A DNA stretch of 64,000 nucleotides from Puniceibacterium sp. IMCC21224 (GCF_001038505.1 NZ_LDPY01000001.1:2294001-2358000); one strand, 5' to 3'; shown: positions 11,688 to 22,007, counted from the stretch's first letter. The notes: a model not told the origin generated them from the letters alone. Program-made: numbers and translations.

Positions 11688-11711
11688 GCGCGCGGGCAGT
11701 CGTTCGCGCGC
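11688..11711 (+). terminator. GC hairpin after eno
   Basis: GCGCGCG (11688-11694) pairs with CGCGCGC (11705-11711) eight bases after the eno stop. There is no T run, so it is at best a weak or Rho-assisted terminator, or an mRNA 3' stabiliser. Confidence 0.4.
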
Positions 11712-11725
11712 CTAACCTGCCCACG

Positions 11726-12247
11726 ATGACAAATCCCTTAATCCACGCGGCGCAAAGCGACACCGAACTGGCCGCCGTACGTGAGCTGTGCTGGCGATAC
11801 CGTGCGCATCTGCTTACCCATGACGGTGCGATGCGCGTGCTGACGGACACGTTTTATCCGGAACACGACTATGCGTCCCTGCTGACCCGGATCGACGAGG
11901 AACATGCGCCACCTGACGGGGCGCTATTGCTCGCCAGCTCTGGAACCCAATTTTTGGGCTGTGGGATGTACCGCCGGTTTGATGCCACGAGTTGCGAGAT
12001 CAAGCGCGTCTATGTCGATGATGCGGCGCGGGGAATGGGGTTGGGACGTGCGCTGATGCAGGCACTTTTGGATCAGGCGCGGGTCGCGGGCTATACGACT
12101 GCGCGGCTCGATACGATGAAGTCACTTTTGGGGGCACGGGCGCTTTATAATACCCTCGGGTTTCGCGAAACCGGACCGTACTATGATGTCCCAGATGTCG
12201 CGCGCGGCCATCTCTGTTATTTTGAGTATGATCTGACCCTCGACTGA
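11726..12247 (+). CDS. GNAT family N-acetyltransferase
   Basis: A 173-residue acetyl-CoA-dependent acyltransferase. The GNAT motif A is clear at IKRVYVDDAARGMGLGRALM, which holds the acetyl-CoA pyrophosphate loop (R/Q-x-x-G-x-G). The C-terminal LGFRETGPYYD segment is motif B. The acceptor substrate cannot be predicted. It begins 45 bases after eno and may be partly read through from it. Confidence 0.8.
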   Translation: MTNPLIHAAQSDTELAAVRELCWRYRAHLLTHDGAMRVLTDTFYPEHDYASLLTRIDEEHAPPDGALLLASSGTQFLGCGMYRRFDATSCEIKRVYVDDAARGMGLGRALMQALLDQARVAGYTTARLDTMKSLLGARALYNTLGFRETGPYYDVPDVARGHLCYFEYDLTLD

Positions 12248-12262
12248 GCGGGTCAAAAGGGC

Positions 12263-12724
12263 TCAGCTGCCCGGCTTTGGCGCAGGTTCCTGATATATGC
12301 CCTGCTCTTTGAGGGCGTCTATCACCTCTTTCGGCATATATGTCTCATCGTGTTTGGCAAGGATTTCAGTGGCTTCAAAGGTTCCGTTCACGTATCGACC
12401 TGTGCCAACCATCCCCTGTTTCTCATCAAAAAGATCAGGCAGCACACCCGAATAGACCACAGGCACCGAAGCACCGCCGTCCGTCACAATGAACCGGATC
12501 TCGGCCCCCTGACCGCGCAGGAGCGACCCTTCTTCAACCAGCCCTCCAATGCGAAACACCTCGGATGGGCTCGGCGGCGTTTCCATCACCTGGCTGGGCG
12601 AGCGGAAAAAATTGATGCCGTCGCGCATTGCATAGCCGATCAGCCCGGTTGAGATCACCAAAGCAACCGCCGCCAGCGCAAAAACCTGAATGCGTCGCTG
12701 TTTTTTGAGTGATTTCAATGCCAT
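12263..12724 (-). CDS. ccmE: Cytochrome c maturation haem chaperone CcmE
   Basis: A 153-residue membrane-anchored periplasmic protein that covalently holds haem and passes it to apocytochrome c. An N-terminal signal anchor (residues ~11-30) is followed by the beta-barrel domain. The haem-binding HxxxY motif is His125-Asp-Glu-Thr-Tyr129, within LAKHDETYMPKEV. GGAGG precedes the ATG. In Rhodobacteraceae ccmE often follows argC, as here with 34 bases between them; the other ccm genes are not in the window. Confidence 0.93.
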   Translation of the reverse strand: MALKSLKKQRRIQVFALAAVALVISTGLIGYAMRDGINFFRSPSQVMETPPSPSEVFRIGGLVEEGSLLRGQGAEIRFIVTDGGASVPVVYSGVLPDLFDEKQGMVGTGRYVNGTFEATEILAKHDETYMPKEVIDALKEQGIYQEPAPKPGS

Positions 12725-12758
12725 ACCCTGACCTCCTCAGCCTTTTTTGAACCGCACA

Positions 12759-13787
12759 TCAGGGAAAACAAGGAACCAGCATCAAGCCCGCGGTCTCATC
12801 TTCACCCAGCATCAGATTGGCGTTTTGCAACGCCTGCCCCGAACTGCCTTTGGTCAAATTGTCCAGCGCGCCCACCACGATGGCACGGCCATTGATCCGG
12901 TCACCAGTCACACCGATGTGACAGAAGTTCGAGCCGCGCACGTGATGCGTAGACGGTGTTTCACCAAACGGCAGAACGAAAATGAACGGCTCTTCCTCAT
13001 ACGCATTTTGCAACGTTTTATAAACAGCTTGCGGGTCACCTTTGACGTATGTGGTGGCCAGAATACCGCGATTTGCAGGCATCAGATGCGGGGTAAACTG
13101 AACCTGAACCTCCTGCCCCGCAATGGCAGAAAATTCCTGATCAAATTCACCCTGATGCCGGTGGGTGCCGCCGACGGCATAGGCATTGTACCCCTCGGAC
13201 AGTTCCGCATGCAGAAGATTTTCCTTAAGGCTCCGCCCAGCCCCCGAAACCGCACATTTCATGTCGAGGATAATATCCGTAAGGTCGATCACAGCCTCCG
13301 CGATCAGCGGCCGCAGGATGAATTGCCCGATTGCCGCGTTGCAGCCTGTCCCGGCAACCAGACGCGCGCTGGCGATCTCATTTCGGTAGAACTCGGTCAG
13401 CCCGTAAACCGCCTCTGATTGCATCTCGATCGCGGCATGATCGTTGCCATACCATTTCTTGTATTCTGCCGGATTGCGCAGCCGAAAATCCGCGGACAAA
13501 TCAACGATTTTTAACGATTTTGGCAGTTTGCTGATCACCTCTTGGCTGGTCTTGTGCGGCAGCGCGCAGAAACACAGATCCACGGTATCAAAATCAATCT
13601 GTTCCCACGTTACCAGATCCGGCAGCGTCAGATGGCGCAGATGCGGAAACACCTGGGCCATGCTCTGGCCCGCCTTGGAATTCGCCGCCAGCGCCACAAT
13701 CTCCATGCTGGGATGGGTGGCAATCAGGCGGATAAGTTCGGCGCCAGTATAGCCGCTCGCTCCGATGATGGCGATCTTGTGGGTCAT
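12759..13787 (-). CDS. argC: N-acetyl-gamma-glutamyl-phosphate reductase
   Basis: A 342-residue NADPH-dependent enzyme of arginine synthesis that reduces N-acetylglutamyl phosphate to the semialdehyde. The nucleotide motif [12 protein letters not shown] is at residues 9-20 and the catalytic cysteine is Cys149 in [13 protein letters not shown]. Length fits the long (type 1) ArgC. It is the first gene of an argC-ccmE pair on the minus strand. Confidence 0.95.
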   Translation of the reverse strand: MTHKIAIIGASGYTGAELIRLIATHPSMEIVALAANSKAGQSMAQVFPHLRHLTLPDLVTWEQIDFDTVDLCFCALPHKTSQEVISKLPKSLKIVDLSADFRLRNPAEYKKWYGNDHAAIEMQSEAVYGLTEFYRNEIASARLVAGTGCNAAIGQFILRPLIAEAVIDLTDIILDMKCAVSGAGRSLKENLLHAELSEGYNAYAVGGTHRHQGEFDQEFSAIAGQEVQVQFTPHLMPANRGILATTYVKGDPQAVYKTLQNAYEEEPFIFVLPFGETPSTHHVRGSNFCHIGVTGDRINGRAIVVGALDNLTKGSSGQALQNANLMLGEDETAGLMLVPCFP

Positions 13788-13868
13788 GTCATGCTCCGAA
13801 TGCGCGGGCCATGCCGCGCTGTCCTGTAGTTCTATCCGAGGGGGCCAACCGAGGCCAGCCCACGACGA

Positions 13869-14681
13869 TCACGCTTTCTCAAACACAATCCGTCGTCGCA
13901 GGAACTGTGTGGCGCGATCTGAAACACGGCGCGGATCTCCCGTGGTCAGGAACTTTGACTCGTCCCCCCGACCCAGCATTCCGGGATGACGTATCAGATA
14001 GTCGGCCAGCGACTCGGCCACAAGATTGGCCTGAGAATAGACGCTGACATTTGCCCCCAACGCGTCCTGAAACGCCTCCTGCATCAGCGGATAGTGTGTG
14101 CAGCCCAGGATCGCGGCCTGCGGTTCCGGCATCTTGCGTTTCAACGCGTCCACGTGCGACCGTACCAGCGCTTCGGCAAGGATCAGGTCGCCATCCTCAA
14201 TAGCATCGACAACACCACCGCAGGCCTGCGCCTCGACATCGACACCAATCGCGCGAAACGCCAGTTCACGCTGGAACGCGCGGCTGCGCACTGTAGCGGG
14301 TGTCGCAAACAGCGCCACATGTTTGACCGCCACTTCGCGCGGTGGGGAATTGTCGCCCCATTGCCGCTCTGTCATCGCTTCGATCAGAGGGACAAAGACG
14401 CCCAGAACACGTTTTTCCGGCGGCAGCCAGCTTTCTTGCATGCGCCGAAGCGCCGCAGCGGACGCCGTGTTGCAGGCCAATATGACCAGATCGCAGCCCG
14501 CCGCCCACAGGCGTTCAACGGCGGCGCAGGTCAGTTGATAGACGTCATCGGCATCACGTACGCCATAAGGCGCATTGGCGCTGTCGCCCAGGTAGACAAA
14601 CGGCACCTCGGGCAATTTTTTCACCACGGCGTCCAGAACCGTCAGCCCACCCAGCCCAGAATCAAACACCCCAACCGCCAT
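13869..14681 (-). CDS. murI: Glutamate racemase
   Basis: A 270-residue cofactor-independent racemase that makes D-glutamate for peptidoglycan. Both catalytic cysteines are seen: Cys70 in LACNTAS and Cys194 in ILGCTHYPL. The N-terminal [16 protein letters not shown] is the family start and fixes the ATG at 14681; an upstream in-frame extension lacks similarity. It lies 28 bases downstream of the acyltransferase gene, on the same strand. Confidence 0.94.
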   Translation of the reverse strand: MAVGVFDSGLGGLTVLDAVVKKLPEVPFVYLGDSANAPYGVRDADDVYQLTCAAVERLWAAGCDLVILACNTASAAALRRMQESWLPPEKRVLGVFVPLIEAMTERQWGDNSPPREVAVKHVALFATPATVRSRAFQRELAFRAIGVDVEAQACGGVVDAIEDGDLILAEALVRSHVDALKRKMPEPQAAILGCTHYPLMQEAFQDALGANVSVYSQANLVAESLADYLIRHPGMLGRGDESKFLTTGDPRRVSDRATQFLRRRIVFEKA

Positions 14682-14709
14682 TGAAACACTATCCTTTATG
14701 CGCAGGCGC

Positions 14710-15594
14710 TTACGCCTTGACCTTGTGCTTTTCCTCGAACTCAAAGCCGTAGTCACACGACACGAGCGGGTTTGGAGACAGGTCATACGTCGCTTTGCGC
14801 AGGAAATCCATCATCGCGCGCGAGTCTTTGGTATGGGGTTGCAGCACCTCGGGGGGAATTGGCTGGCCGATGACGACCTGAACCGGCGTATCCACCCGTT
14901 TGTGGAATTCCTTGATCAGCAGCCCCATACGCAGCGTCGTGTGCAGATGGCTCGCTACTTGGAACAGGCGGCTTGTGTGACCATCAAAATAGATCGGCAC
15001 TACGGTTGCACCGCTTTTGGCCACCATTCGGGCGGTAAAGCTGCGCCAGCCCGGATCCATCGGCCGGGAAAAGGGTTTCGCTGCGGTGGACACCGTGCCG
15101 CCTGGAAAGACACCGATCGCGCCACCATCCCCCAGATAACGCAGCGCCTCTTTGCGCGTCTCAACATTCAACGCGACCGCTTCTTTGGTTTCGTCGAACG
15201 AAATTGGCAGGATCACGCGTTCAAGATCCTGGGCCTTGCGAAACACCCGGTGGGCCAGAATGCGAAAATCTCCGCGCGCCACCGACAGAATGTGGCCCAG
15301 CATCAACCCATCCAGGATGCCATATGGATGGTTCGCAATGACAATTAGCGGCCCGGTCTTGGGGATGTTGTCGATCGCGCCACCAATCACATCGAGGCCC
15401 AGACCGTAGCGCTCGACGATGACCTGCCAGAAGTCCCGGCCTTTGGCGACTTCGGCCTCGTACCCTTTGGCGCGTTTGATCAGGCTGATCCGCCCAGTGG
15501 CGTTTTCCATCAGGCGGATCATCGCCCGTCCCGATCGGGTACTGGCAGAGTAGGAATACGAAATGTCGCGGGCGATGTGATGCGTTACGGGCAT
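14710..15594 (-). CDS. Lysophospholipid acyltransferase family protein (PlsC/hemolysin-like)
   Basis: A 294-residue acyltransferase of the LPLAT superfamily. The catalytic block NHPYGILDG has the H-x5-D spacing of the hemolysin-like (OlsA/GBAF-type) branch in place of the H-x4-D of classical PlsC, and VFPGGTVS is the substrate-binding block. Likely reaction is acyl transfer to a lysolipid or ornithine-lipid precursor at the inner membrane. It has an amphipathic middle but no clear transmembrane segments. It precedes murI by 28 bases. Confidence 0.82.
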   Translation of the reverse strand: MPVTHHIARDISYSYSASTRSGRAMIRLMENATGRISLIKRAKGYEAEVAKGRDFWQVIVERYGLGLDVIGGAIDNIPKTGPLIVIANHPYGILDGLMLGHILSVARGDFRILAHRVFRKAQDLERVILPISFDETKEAVALNVETRKEALRYLGDGGAIGVFPGGTVSTAAKPFSRPMDPGWRSFTARMVAKSGATVVPIYFDGHTSRLFQVASHLHTTLRMGLLIKEFHKRVDTPVQVVIGQPIPPEVLQPHTKDSRAMMDFLRKATYDLSPNPLVSCDYGFEFEEKHKVKA

Positions 15595-15685
15595 CTGGCA
15601 GATTCTCCGAAGGTGCGGCCCGTCAAATGGGTTTTTTCTGTTGTGACCAGTAAGTGTAACATCTGCGTAAATGTTGTATGACTGA

Positions 15686-18600
15686 TCACTCCGCAGCGTG
15701 GCGCACCGGCGCGCCGCCCGCGCGAATGGTCGCCAGCAACTCTTCCCGGCGCTTTGCCGCCTTTATCTCTGCCGCCTCTTTTACCGGCCCAAAACCTTTG
15801 ATCTGCATCGGTAATTCAGCCAGTGCGACGACAGCGTCCATCGTTTCGGGCCGGACATCCGCCAGAATTTTGGCCATATCCGCCTCGTATTGGCTGATCA
15901 GATCGCGTTCCATCCTGCGCTCTTTCGTGCGGCCAAAGGGATCGAATGGCGTGCCGCGCAGCTTGCGCAGTTTTGCCAGAACAGCGAACCCGCGCAGCAT
16001 TCCCGGCCCGAACTGGCGTTTGATCGGTCGACCGTCGGCACCGGTCTTGCTCAGGATCGGCGGCGCGAGGTGGAAGGACAAGCGAAAATCGCCATCAAAC
16101 TGTTCAGCGGCCTTGGCGCGGCTGTGCAACAGCAGCCGGGCCACCTCGTATTCATCCTTGTAACTCAGCAGCTTGTGATATCCCTTTGCGACCGCTTCCC
16201 GCAGCCTGGGGTTTTCGATACCGTCAACCAGCTTGCGATAGCGCCGCGCGAGCGCCTTGCCCTGATACGCGATCAGATGATCGGATCGAAAGGCGATACG
16301 TTCCTCTAGGGTTTGCGGCAAAATCAGTACTTTGGGGGGCAATATTGCATTTACATCATCCGTATGCGTCACCGCCCAGCGACCGATTTCGAACGCCCGC
16401 AGGTTCCGGTCAACGGCGGCACCATTCAGCCGAATTGCTGCCTCGATCGCGGATTTTCTCAGCGGCACAAGGCCCCGTTGCCAGGCGGCACCAAGGATCA
16501 TCATGTTGGAGAATATCGAATCCCCCAGCGTGACGCGCGCCAGTTCAGAAGCATCAAACAGCACAATCCGATCTTGAAGCCGGGCCTCAAGAGCAAGCTG
16601 TAACCGGTCCGTTGGCAATGAGAATTCAGTATTTCTGGTAAAGTCACCTGTGATAATCTCGTGACTGTTCACCACTCCGCCAGTACGACCGCTGCGCATC
16701 AGGCCCAGTGTCTTGGCTCCGGCTGACACCACCAGATCGCCACCGATCAGTGCATCACATTCACCAGTTGCGACCCGTATCGCACTGATATCCTCGGGAG
16801 TTTCCGCAAGACGGCAATGGATATGCACCGCGCCTCCCTTTTGAGCGAGCCCCGCCATCTCCATCATCCCGGCGCCTTTGCCGTCGATCTGTGCGGCCTG
16901 AGCCAGCACCGCGCCAATGGTCACCACGCCTGTACCGCCAACGCCCGTCACAATCACGTTCCAGGTGCCATCGATCACCGGCAGAACCGGATCAGGCAAG
17001 TCAGGCAAGGTCAGGTCGGTGGTTTGATCCTTGCGGATCGTCGCCCCTTCCAAGGTGATAAACGACGGGCAAAACCCCTTGAGACAGGAAAAATCCTTGT
17101 TGCACGACGACTGGTCGATGGCGCGCTTGCGACCCAGTTCGGTCTCGACCGGGACAATGGACACGCAGTTGGACTGGACGCCGCAGTCGCCGCAGCCTTC
17201 ACAGACATCTGTGTTGATAAACACGCGCTTGTCGATATCGGGAAAGCTGCCCCGCTTGCGACGGCGACGTTTTTCGGCGGCGCAGGTCTGGACATAGACG
17301 ATGGCGGATACGCCGGGATGATTGGCGTAGGTTTTCTGGATTGTCTCCAGCTCGCCCCGCTCGGCCTTGTCTATGTCGGCGGGGTAAGCCGCCAGATCGA
17401 CATCCTCTTTCTCGTCATAGACCAGCGCGACGTTTTCAACGCCCATCGCCTTGAGTTCACGCACGATGCGAGGCGCAGTCAGACCACCATCGTTCTTTTG
17501 CCCGCCGGTCATGGCGACGGCGTCATTGTACAGGATCTTGTAGGTGATGGTTGTCCCTGCCAGCAGCGCCGCGCGGATCGCCTGCACACCGGAATGGTTG
17601 TAGGTGCCGTCGCCCAAATTCTGGAACACATGACCAGTTTTTGAAAATGGTGCCTCACCGATCCAGTTCGCACCCTCGCCCCCCATATGGGTAAAGCCGG
17701 TGGTCGAGCGGTCCATCCACTGCACCATGTAATGACAGCCAATTCCGGCATAGGCGCGCGACCCTTCTGGCACCTTGGTCGAGGAATTGTGTGGGCAGCC
17801 CGAGCAGAAATACGGCAAGCGGGCGGCGATTTCTTCGGCATTGTCGGCGCGCCGCGCCTCGTCCAGTCGCAGCAGGCCTGCGCGGATGCCATCGGTGCCA
17901 CGGCCCTCGTCCACCAGAATTCCGCCCAGCTTTTCGGCAATCAGAAAGGGATCGAGCGCGCCGCGTGTCGGGAACAGTTCCGGGCCGTGCATCGACCCTG
18001 CGCCACCACCCTTGTGCCAACCCCAGACGCGGCGACCCTGACGGTCGTTAAAAATCGCCTCTTTGATCTGGATTTCGATCAGCTTGCGCTTTTCTTCGAC
18101 CACCACGATCAAATCCACCCCGTCAGCCCAATCATGAAACCCCTGCATATCCAGCGGAAAGGTCTGGCCGATCTTGTAGGTGGTCAGCCCCAGCCGCTCG
18201 GCCTCGTTCGCGTCGATGTTCAGCAGCGACAGCGCGTGCACCAGATCGAGCCAGTTCTTGCCCGCCGCGACAAAGCCAATCTTGGCGCCGGGTTTGCCCC
18301 AGATCCGCTTGTCCATACCATTGGCACGGGAAAACGCCTCGGCGGCGAAGCGTTTGTAGTCGATCATCCGCGCCTCTTGCGCGTGGGGCGTGTCGATCAG
18401 CCGGATGTTCAACCCGCCCTCGGGCATGTCAAACGGCGGTATGACCAGCGGCATCCGATCCGGACGGCCATCGACCACGGCTGTTGCCTCGACTGTGTCC
18501 TTCATCGTCTTGAGCCCGACCCAGAGGCCCGAAAACCGAGACAGGGCAAAGCCGTAGATGCCGTAGTCGAGGATTTCCTGCACACCTGCGGGGGATACAA

Positions 18601-19108
18601 CCGGCATATAGGCATCGACCATCGCCCATTCTGACTGGTGCAGCACGGTTGACGATTCGCCGGTGTGGTCGTCACCCATGGCCATGATCACGCCGCCATT
18701 GGTCGAAGACCCTGCCATATTGGCATGCCGCATCACATCGCCGGACCGATCCACGCCCGGCCCCTTGCCATACCAAAGGCCAAAGACCCCGTCATACTTG
18801 CCCTCGCCGCGCAATTCGGCCTGTTGCGCGCCCCATAGCGCGGTCGCGGCCAGATCCTCGTTCAGGCCTTCCTTGAACAGGACATCCGACGCGATCAGTT
18901 CCTTGGCCGCGCGGTTCATCTGCATGTCGACCGCGCCCAGCGGCGAACCGCGATATCCGGTCACATATCCTGCGGTATTCAATCCTGCGTTGCGATCACG
19001 CGCCTTTTGCATCAGCATCAGGCGGACAAGCGCCTGTGTGCCGTTCAAAAGAACCTGTGGCTTGCTCAGGTCAAAGCGGTCATTCAAGGTGATCTGGTGA
19101 GTGCTCAT
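15686..19108 (-). CDS. Indolepyruvate ferredoxin oxidoreductase, fused alpha-beta type
   Basis: A 1140-residue single-chain 2-oxoacid:ferredoxin oxidoreductase that decarboxylates aryl pyruvates to acyl-CoA using TPP and Fe-S clusters. In order: pyrimidine-binding domain, TPP-binding domain with GDGTYNHSG and YNDAVAMTGGQ, a cysteine cluster region (CEGCGDCG, then CNKDFSCLKGFCPSF) and the gamma-type domain starting GVGGTGVVTIG. The start at 19108 is chosen for its GGGAGG ribosome site. Such fused forms are common in aerobic proteobacteria and serve aromatic or branched amino acid breakdown. A LysR regulator gene is divergent. Confidence 0.9.
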   Translation of the reverse strand: MSTHQITLNDRFDLSKPQVLLNGTQALVRLMLMQKARDRNAGLNTAGYVTGYRGSPLGAVDMQMNRAAKELIASDVLFKEGLNEDLAATALWGAQQAELRGEGKYDGVFGLWYGKGPGVDRSGDVMRHANMAGSSTNGGVIMAMGDDHTGESSTVLHQSEWAMVDAYMPVVSPAGVQEILDYGIYGFALSRFSGLWVGLKTMKDTVEATAVVDGRPDRMPLVIPPFDMPEGGLNIRLIDTPHAQEARMIDYKRFAAEAFSRANGMDKRIWGKPGAKIGFVAAGKNWLDLVHALSLLNIDANEAERLGLTTYKIGQTFPLDMQGFHDWADGVDLIVVVEEKRKLIEIQIKEAIFNDRQGRRVWGWHKGGGAGSMHGPELFPTRGALDPFLIAEKLGGILVDEGRGTDGIRAGLLRLDEARRADNAEEIAARLPYFCSGCPHNSSTKVPEGSRAYAGIGCHYMVQWMDRSTTGFTHMGGEGANWIGEAPFSKTGHVFQNLGDGTYNHSGVQAIRAALLAGTTITYKILYNDAVAMTGGQKNDGGLTAPRIVRELKAMGVENVALVYDEKEDVDLAAYPADIDKAERGELETIQKTYANHPGVSAIVYVQTCAAEKRRRRKRGSFPDIDKRVFINTDVCEGCGDCGVQSNCVSIVPVETELGRKRAIDQSSCNKDFSCLKGFCPSFITLEGATIRKDQTTDLTLPDLPDPVLPVIDGTWNVIVTGVGGTGVVTIGAVLAQAAQIDGKGAGMMEMAGLAQKGGAVHIHCRLAETPEDISAIRVATGECDALIGGDLVVSAGAKTLGLMRSGRTGGVVNSHEIITGDFTRNTEFSLPTDRLQLALEARLQDRIVLFDASELARVTLGDSIFSNMMILGAAWQRGLVPLRKSAIEAAIRLNGAAVDRNLRAFEIGRWAVTHTDDVNAILPPKVLILPQTLEERIAFRSDHLIAYQGKALARRYRKLVDGIENPRLREAVAKGYHKLLSYKDEYEVARLLLHSRAKAAEQFDGDFRLSFHLAPPILSKTGADGRPIKRQFGPGMLRGFAVLAKLRKLRGTPFDPFGRTKERRMERDLISQYEADMAKILADVRPETMDAVVALAELPMQIKGFGPVKEAAEIKAAKRREELLATIRAGGAPVRHAAE

Positions 19109-19274
19109 CGTTCGCCTCCCGTCGCGCAATGATCGTCCAATCCAACTCTATAATAGGTCACAAACGCTGACCTGAGAAGAAAAAACGTATATTCACCGAA
19201 CCTTTCGCATGGTTATGCCTAAAACAATTCATTGTTTCGTGTAGAGACGACGTAGCAGTCGGAAAGTTGAGATT

Positions 19275-20180
19275 ATGGATTGGGATAAGCTTAGAATATT
19301 TCACGCGGTGGCGGACGCCGGTAGCCTGACTCATGCGGGTGATACCCTGCATCTGTCGCAGTCTGCGGTGTCGCGGCAGATACGCGCGCTCGAAGAATCG
19401 CTGAACACCACGCTGTTCCACCGCCACGCGCGGGGGTTGATTCTGACCGAACAGGGCGAGTTGCTGTTTGATGCCACAGTGTCGATGGTCAAACGCATCG
19501 ACGCCGCCACCGCGCGCATCCGCGACAGCGAGGAAGAGGTGTTTGGTGAATTGCGGGTGACCACGACCACCGGCTTTGGCTCGCTCTGGCTGGCGCCGCG
19601 TCTGCCCAAGCTGTATGAAAAATATCCCGATCTCAAGATCGACCTGATGCTGGAAGAGCGCGTTCTTGACCTGCCGATGCGCGAAGCGGATGTCGCCATC
19701 CGAATGAAAGAACCCAGCCAGGCGGATCTGATCCGCAAGCGTCTGATGAACATCCGGATGAGGCTCTATGCGTCGCCGGATTATCTGGAGCAGCATGGCG
19801 TGCCCCAGTCGATCGAGGAAATGGCGAACTACCGTCTGATCTGCCAGAATACGCGGTCAGCCCAGGTTGGCGCCGGTCTGAACATGGTGCAGAATTTGCT
19901 GACCTATGACATCCAGTCAATGCTCACGGTTAACAATTACTTTGGCGTGTTGCAGGCGGTCCTGGCCGGGCTCGGTATTGGCGTGTTGCCCGATTACATC
20001 ATCGAGGATTTTCCGTCCGTCGTACGTGTCCTGCCCGACTATGAATCCGGCGAAGTCCCAGTGTTTCTGGCCTACCCCGAAGAATTGCGCCAATCCAAGC
20101 GGATAGCGGCGTTTCGCGACTTTGTGCAGGAAGAAATCTTTGCCCACCGTCAACAGCGCAAGGCGATGGGAGATGCCTAA
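19275..20180 (+). CDS. LysR family transcriptional regulator
   Basis: A 301-residue regulator. The N-terminal winged helix-turn-helix spans residues ~1-60 (MDWDKLRIFHAVADAGSLTH, then LHLSQSAVSRQIRALE), followed by a LysR substrate-binding domain. It is transcribed away from the indolepyruvate oxidoreductase gene, with 166 bases between the starts, so control of that gene is the natural guess; the ligand is unknown. No exact operator could be assigned in the shared promoter region. Confidence 0.88.
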   Translation: MDWDKLRIFHAVADAGSLTHAGDTLHLSQSAVSRQIRALEESLNTTLFHRHARGLILTEQGELLFDATVSMVKRIDAATARIRDSEEEVFGELRVTTTTGFGSLWLAPRLPKLYEKYPDLKIDLMLEERVLDLPMREADVAIRMKEPSQADLIRKRLMNIRMRLYASPDYLEQHGVPQSIEEMANYRLICQNTRSAQVGAGLNMVQNLLTYDIQSMLTVNNYFGVLQAVLAGLGIGVLPDYIIEDFPSVVRVLPDYESGEVPVFLAYPEELRQSKRIAAFRDFVQEEIFAHRQQRKAMGDA

Positions 20181-20271
20181 GACTGTGGTATGCACCACAC
20201 GCATGGCGGAAATGCTGCACCTGCGGCGTAATAACCGTTGATCGTTTTCAGACTGGCTATTAAATGGGCTT

Positions 20272-20354
20272 ATGAAGGTTGATGCGCTGAACGGTGCATC
20301 ATCTTCATACCTCCCTGTTGGACTTCGGCCGAGCTTTATGCTCGGCCTTTTTTT
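20272..20354 (+). ncRNA. Candidate trans-acting small RNA with anti-Shine-Dalgarno segment
   Basis: An ~83-nt unit in a gap without genes. A plausible promoter (TTGATC 20238-20243, 16 bases, TTAAAT 20260-20265) would start the RNA near 20272. Hairpin 1 pairs GAAG with CTTC and TGATGC (20280-20285) with GCATCA (20296-20301). An unpaired stretch ATACCTCCCTGTTGG contains CCTCCC (20310-20315), complementary to ribosome-binding sites. It ends in a perfect intrinsic terminator. This layout (hairpin, exposed CU-rich anti-SD, terminator) is that of alphaproteobacterial sRNAs such as the CcsR and alpha-r14 groups; homology to them is not shown. Confidence 0.6.
20327..20354 (+). terminator. Intrinsic terminator of the candidate sRNA
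   Basis: GGCCGAGC (20327-20334), loop TTTAT, GCTCGGCC (20340-20347), then seven T residues (20348-20354). It works only on the plus strand because the other side lacks a T run. It would also stop read-through from the LysR gene, which ends 147 bases upstream. Confidence 0.9.
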
Positions 20355-20438
20355 CGCCTTTGCGGTTGGGAAAAACCATCTTATCCAGACGTGTTTGCCG
20401 AAATTTGGGCCGCATATCGCCAGACCCGTAATGCCGGA

Positions 20439-21593
20439 TCAACCGCGCTTCATCGCGCCTGCGAACAAAATGATCAGCAGCGCCAACAGAGCCAGCAGCA
20501 GAAACGCCACCGGCAGTGATGTAAGTCCGGCCAGGAACCCGATGACCGGCGGCCCCAGCAACATGCCGCCATAGCCCAAGGTCGCGACGCTGGCGATGGC
20601 CTGACCTCCACCGATGCCCTTTTCTGCAGCAGCACGTGAAAAGGCCAGCGGCATGATCACCGCATATCCCACGCCCATCATGCCAAAGCCCAGTAGCACC
20701 AGCCACACACCGAACGCCTGGCCCGGTGCCAGTACCGGACCGGACACAGCGACCAAAACCCCAAGCAACGCCGCCACGCCGGACAGACGTGCCGCGCGGA
20801 CCGGGCCAAAACGCTGCACGATCCAGCCGCCGGACAGTCGCGTCACGACCATCGCAATTGAAAACACCGCATATCCCAGCGCCGCCTGCGCCCGCACGGC
20901 ACCGGCTGCAGTTTCCAGATAAACTGCGCTCCAATCCGCCATCGCGCCTTCGCCCAGCGATGCGGCAGCCGCCACCAATCCGACTGCGACCAGCGGGCCG
21001 GTCGGCAGGGCAAAGATGCGCGCTGATGGCTTTGATTTTTCCGACTCCCATTGCTTGGCGGTCATCCACAGCGCCACAAGCACCAAAACCACAGCCATAC
21101 ACGCAAAATGTGGCAAGACACCGATCCCCAACCGGATCGCGACATACCCCGACGCGGCGCCGATTCCGGCGCCCAGACTGAACATGGCGTGGAACCACGA
21201 CATGACAGGACGTGCCAGGTGACGCTCGACCTCGGTAGCCCAGGCGTTCATCGACACATCCATTGACCCATGCGCCGCGCCGAACAGAAAAAGGCACAGC
21301 ATCAAAACCGGCAACGTCGGCGCCAGCGCCACCTCGGCCAGCGACAGGCCATAAAGAATCGCAATGACCCGCGTCAGGTCCGCAGCGCCAACCCGGTCAG
21401 TCAGCCTGCCCGAAAGTGGAAATGACAGGATCGCCCCAGCCGCGAGACATAACAACAACACGCCAAGCAGGTCAGGCGACAGTTCGAACCGATCAACAAA
21501 CGCCGGAATACGCGAGGCCCAGATTCCAAAAAGCGCGCCGTTCAACATGAACATCGCGGCGACAGCGCGGCGTGGAGTGCGTAATTCAAACAT
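20439..21593 (-). CDS. MFS transporter
   Basis: A 384-residue major facilitator permease with about twelve transmembrane helices. The family motif between helices 2 and 3 is recognisable as SGRLTDRVGAADLTR. The N terminus MFELRTPRRAVAAMF followed by LNGALFGIWASRIPAF resembles YfcJ/YbjJ-type permeases. The ATG at 21593 is preferred because the protein then starts at the conserved region; an upstream ATG (21635) would add 14 residues. Substrate unknown. It is convergent with the candidate sRNA. Confidence 0.82.
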   Translation of the reverse strand: MFELRTPRRAVAAMFMLNGALFGIWASRIPAFVDRFELSPDLLGVLLLCLAAGAILSFPLSGRLTDRVGAADLTRVIAILYGLSLAEVALAPTLPVLMLCLFLFGAAHGSMDVSMNAWATEVERHLARPVMSWFHAMFSLGAGIGAASGYVAIRLGIGVLPHFACMAVVLVLVALWMTAKQWESEKSKPSARIFALPTGPLVAVGLVAAAASLGEGAMADWSAVYLETAAGAVRAQAALGYAVFSIAMVVTRLSGGWIVQRFGPVRAARLSGVAALLGVLVAVSGPVLAPGQAFGVWLVLLGFGMMGVGYAVIMPLAFSRAAAEKGIGGGQAIASVATLGYGGMLLGPPVIGFLAGLTSLPVAFLLLALLALLIILFAGAMKRG

Positions 21594-22007
21594 GAGCGAC
21601 ACCAAACCCGGCAGCAGCATAACGCGCGGCATCATCCATACCAGCGGTCAGAAAAAGGACGCTCAGTCTAACCCTCTTCAGCGCATGCGGCATCCGAAAT
21701 CGGGCAAAAATGCTAATGAGAATAAGTTCCAACAGCCGTTTTCCTGACTTCTCTGCAAATTACTGCATAATCTTGCGTTACGTTACGTACAAGTGGGGAA
21801 TCTATGCACTCATGTGACCTACTGCATCGCAGCCTCGCCATAATCGGTCGACATCAACAGCCGCCGTCGGCGGGAACTTTGTAGGCGTGTCCGTGGGAAA
21901 CGGGGGTGTTTCGCCAACGCCTGCGGGCTTTGATCCGGCTGGCCCCTTTCCCCCGCGCGCCGCCTGGCTTATAGCGCGATCAACATGTGCAGGGGAGTAT
22001 TCAGACT
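21594..22007. other. 414-bp intergenic region upstream of purL
   Basis: No gene is seen between the MFS start and purL. The first part should hold the MFS promoter. Near 21770-21800 the sequence TTGCGTTACGTTACGTACAAG has a doubled GTTACG. Further on there are GC-rich inverted segments, CCGCC-gtc-GGCGG near 21862 and GGCGT with ACGCC around 21881-21920, which could fold in the purL leader. No known riboswitch class could be recognised. Confidence 0.4.

Noticed and set aside
15890..18634. Several long plus-strand frames opposite the indolepyruvate oxidoreductase gene
   Set aside because: They are typical antisense frames of GC-rich coding DNA; the minus-strand gene has all catalytic motifs.
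20272..20574. Plus-strand open frame of 100 codons starting at the candidate sRNA
   Set aside because: It runs through a perfect terminator and into the opposite strand of the MFS gene; no family similarity.
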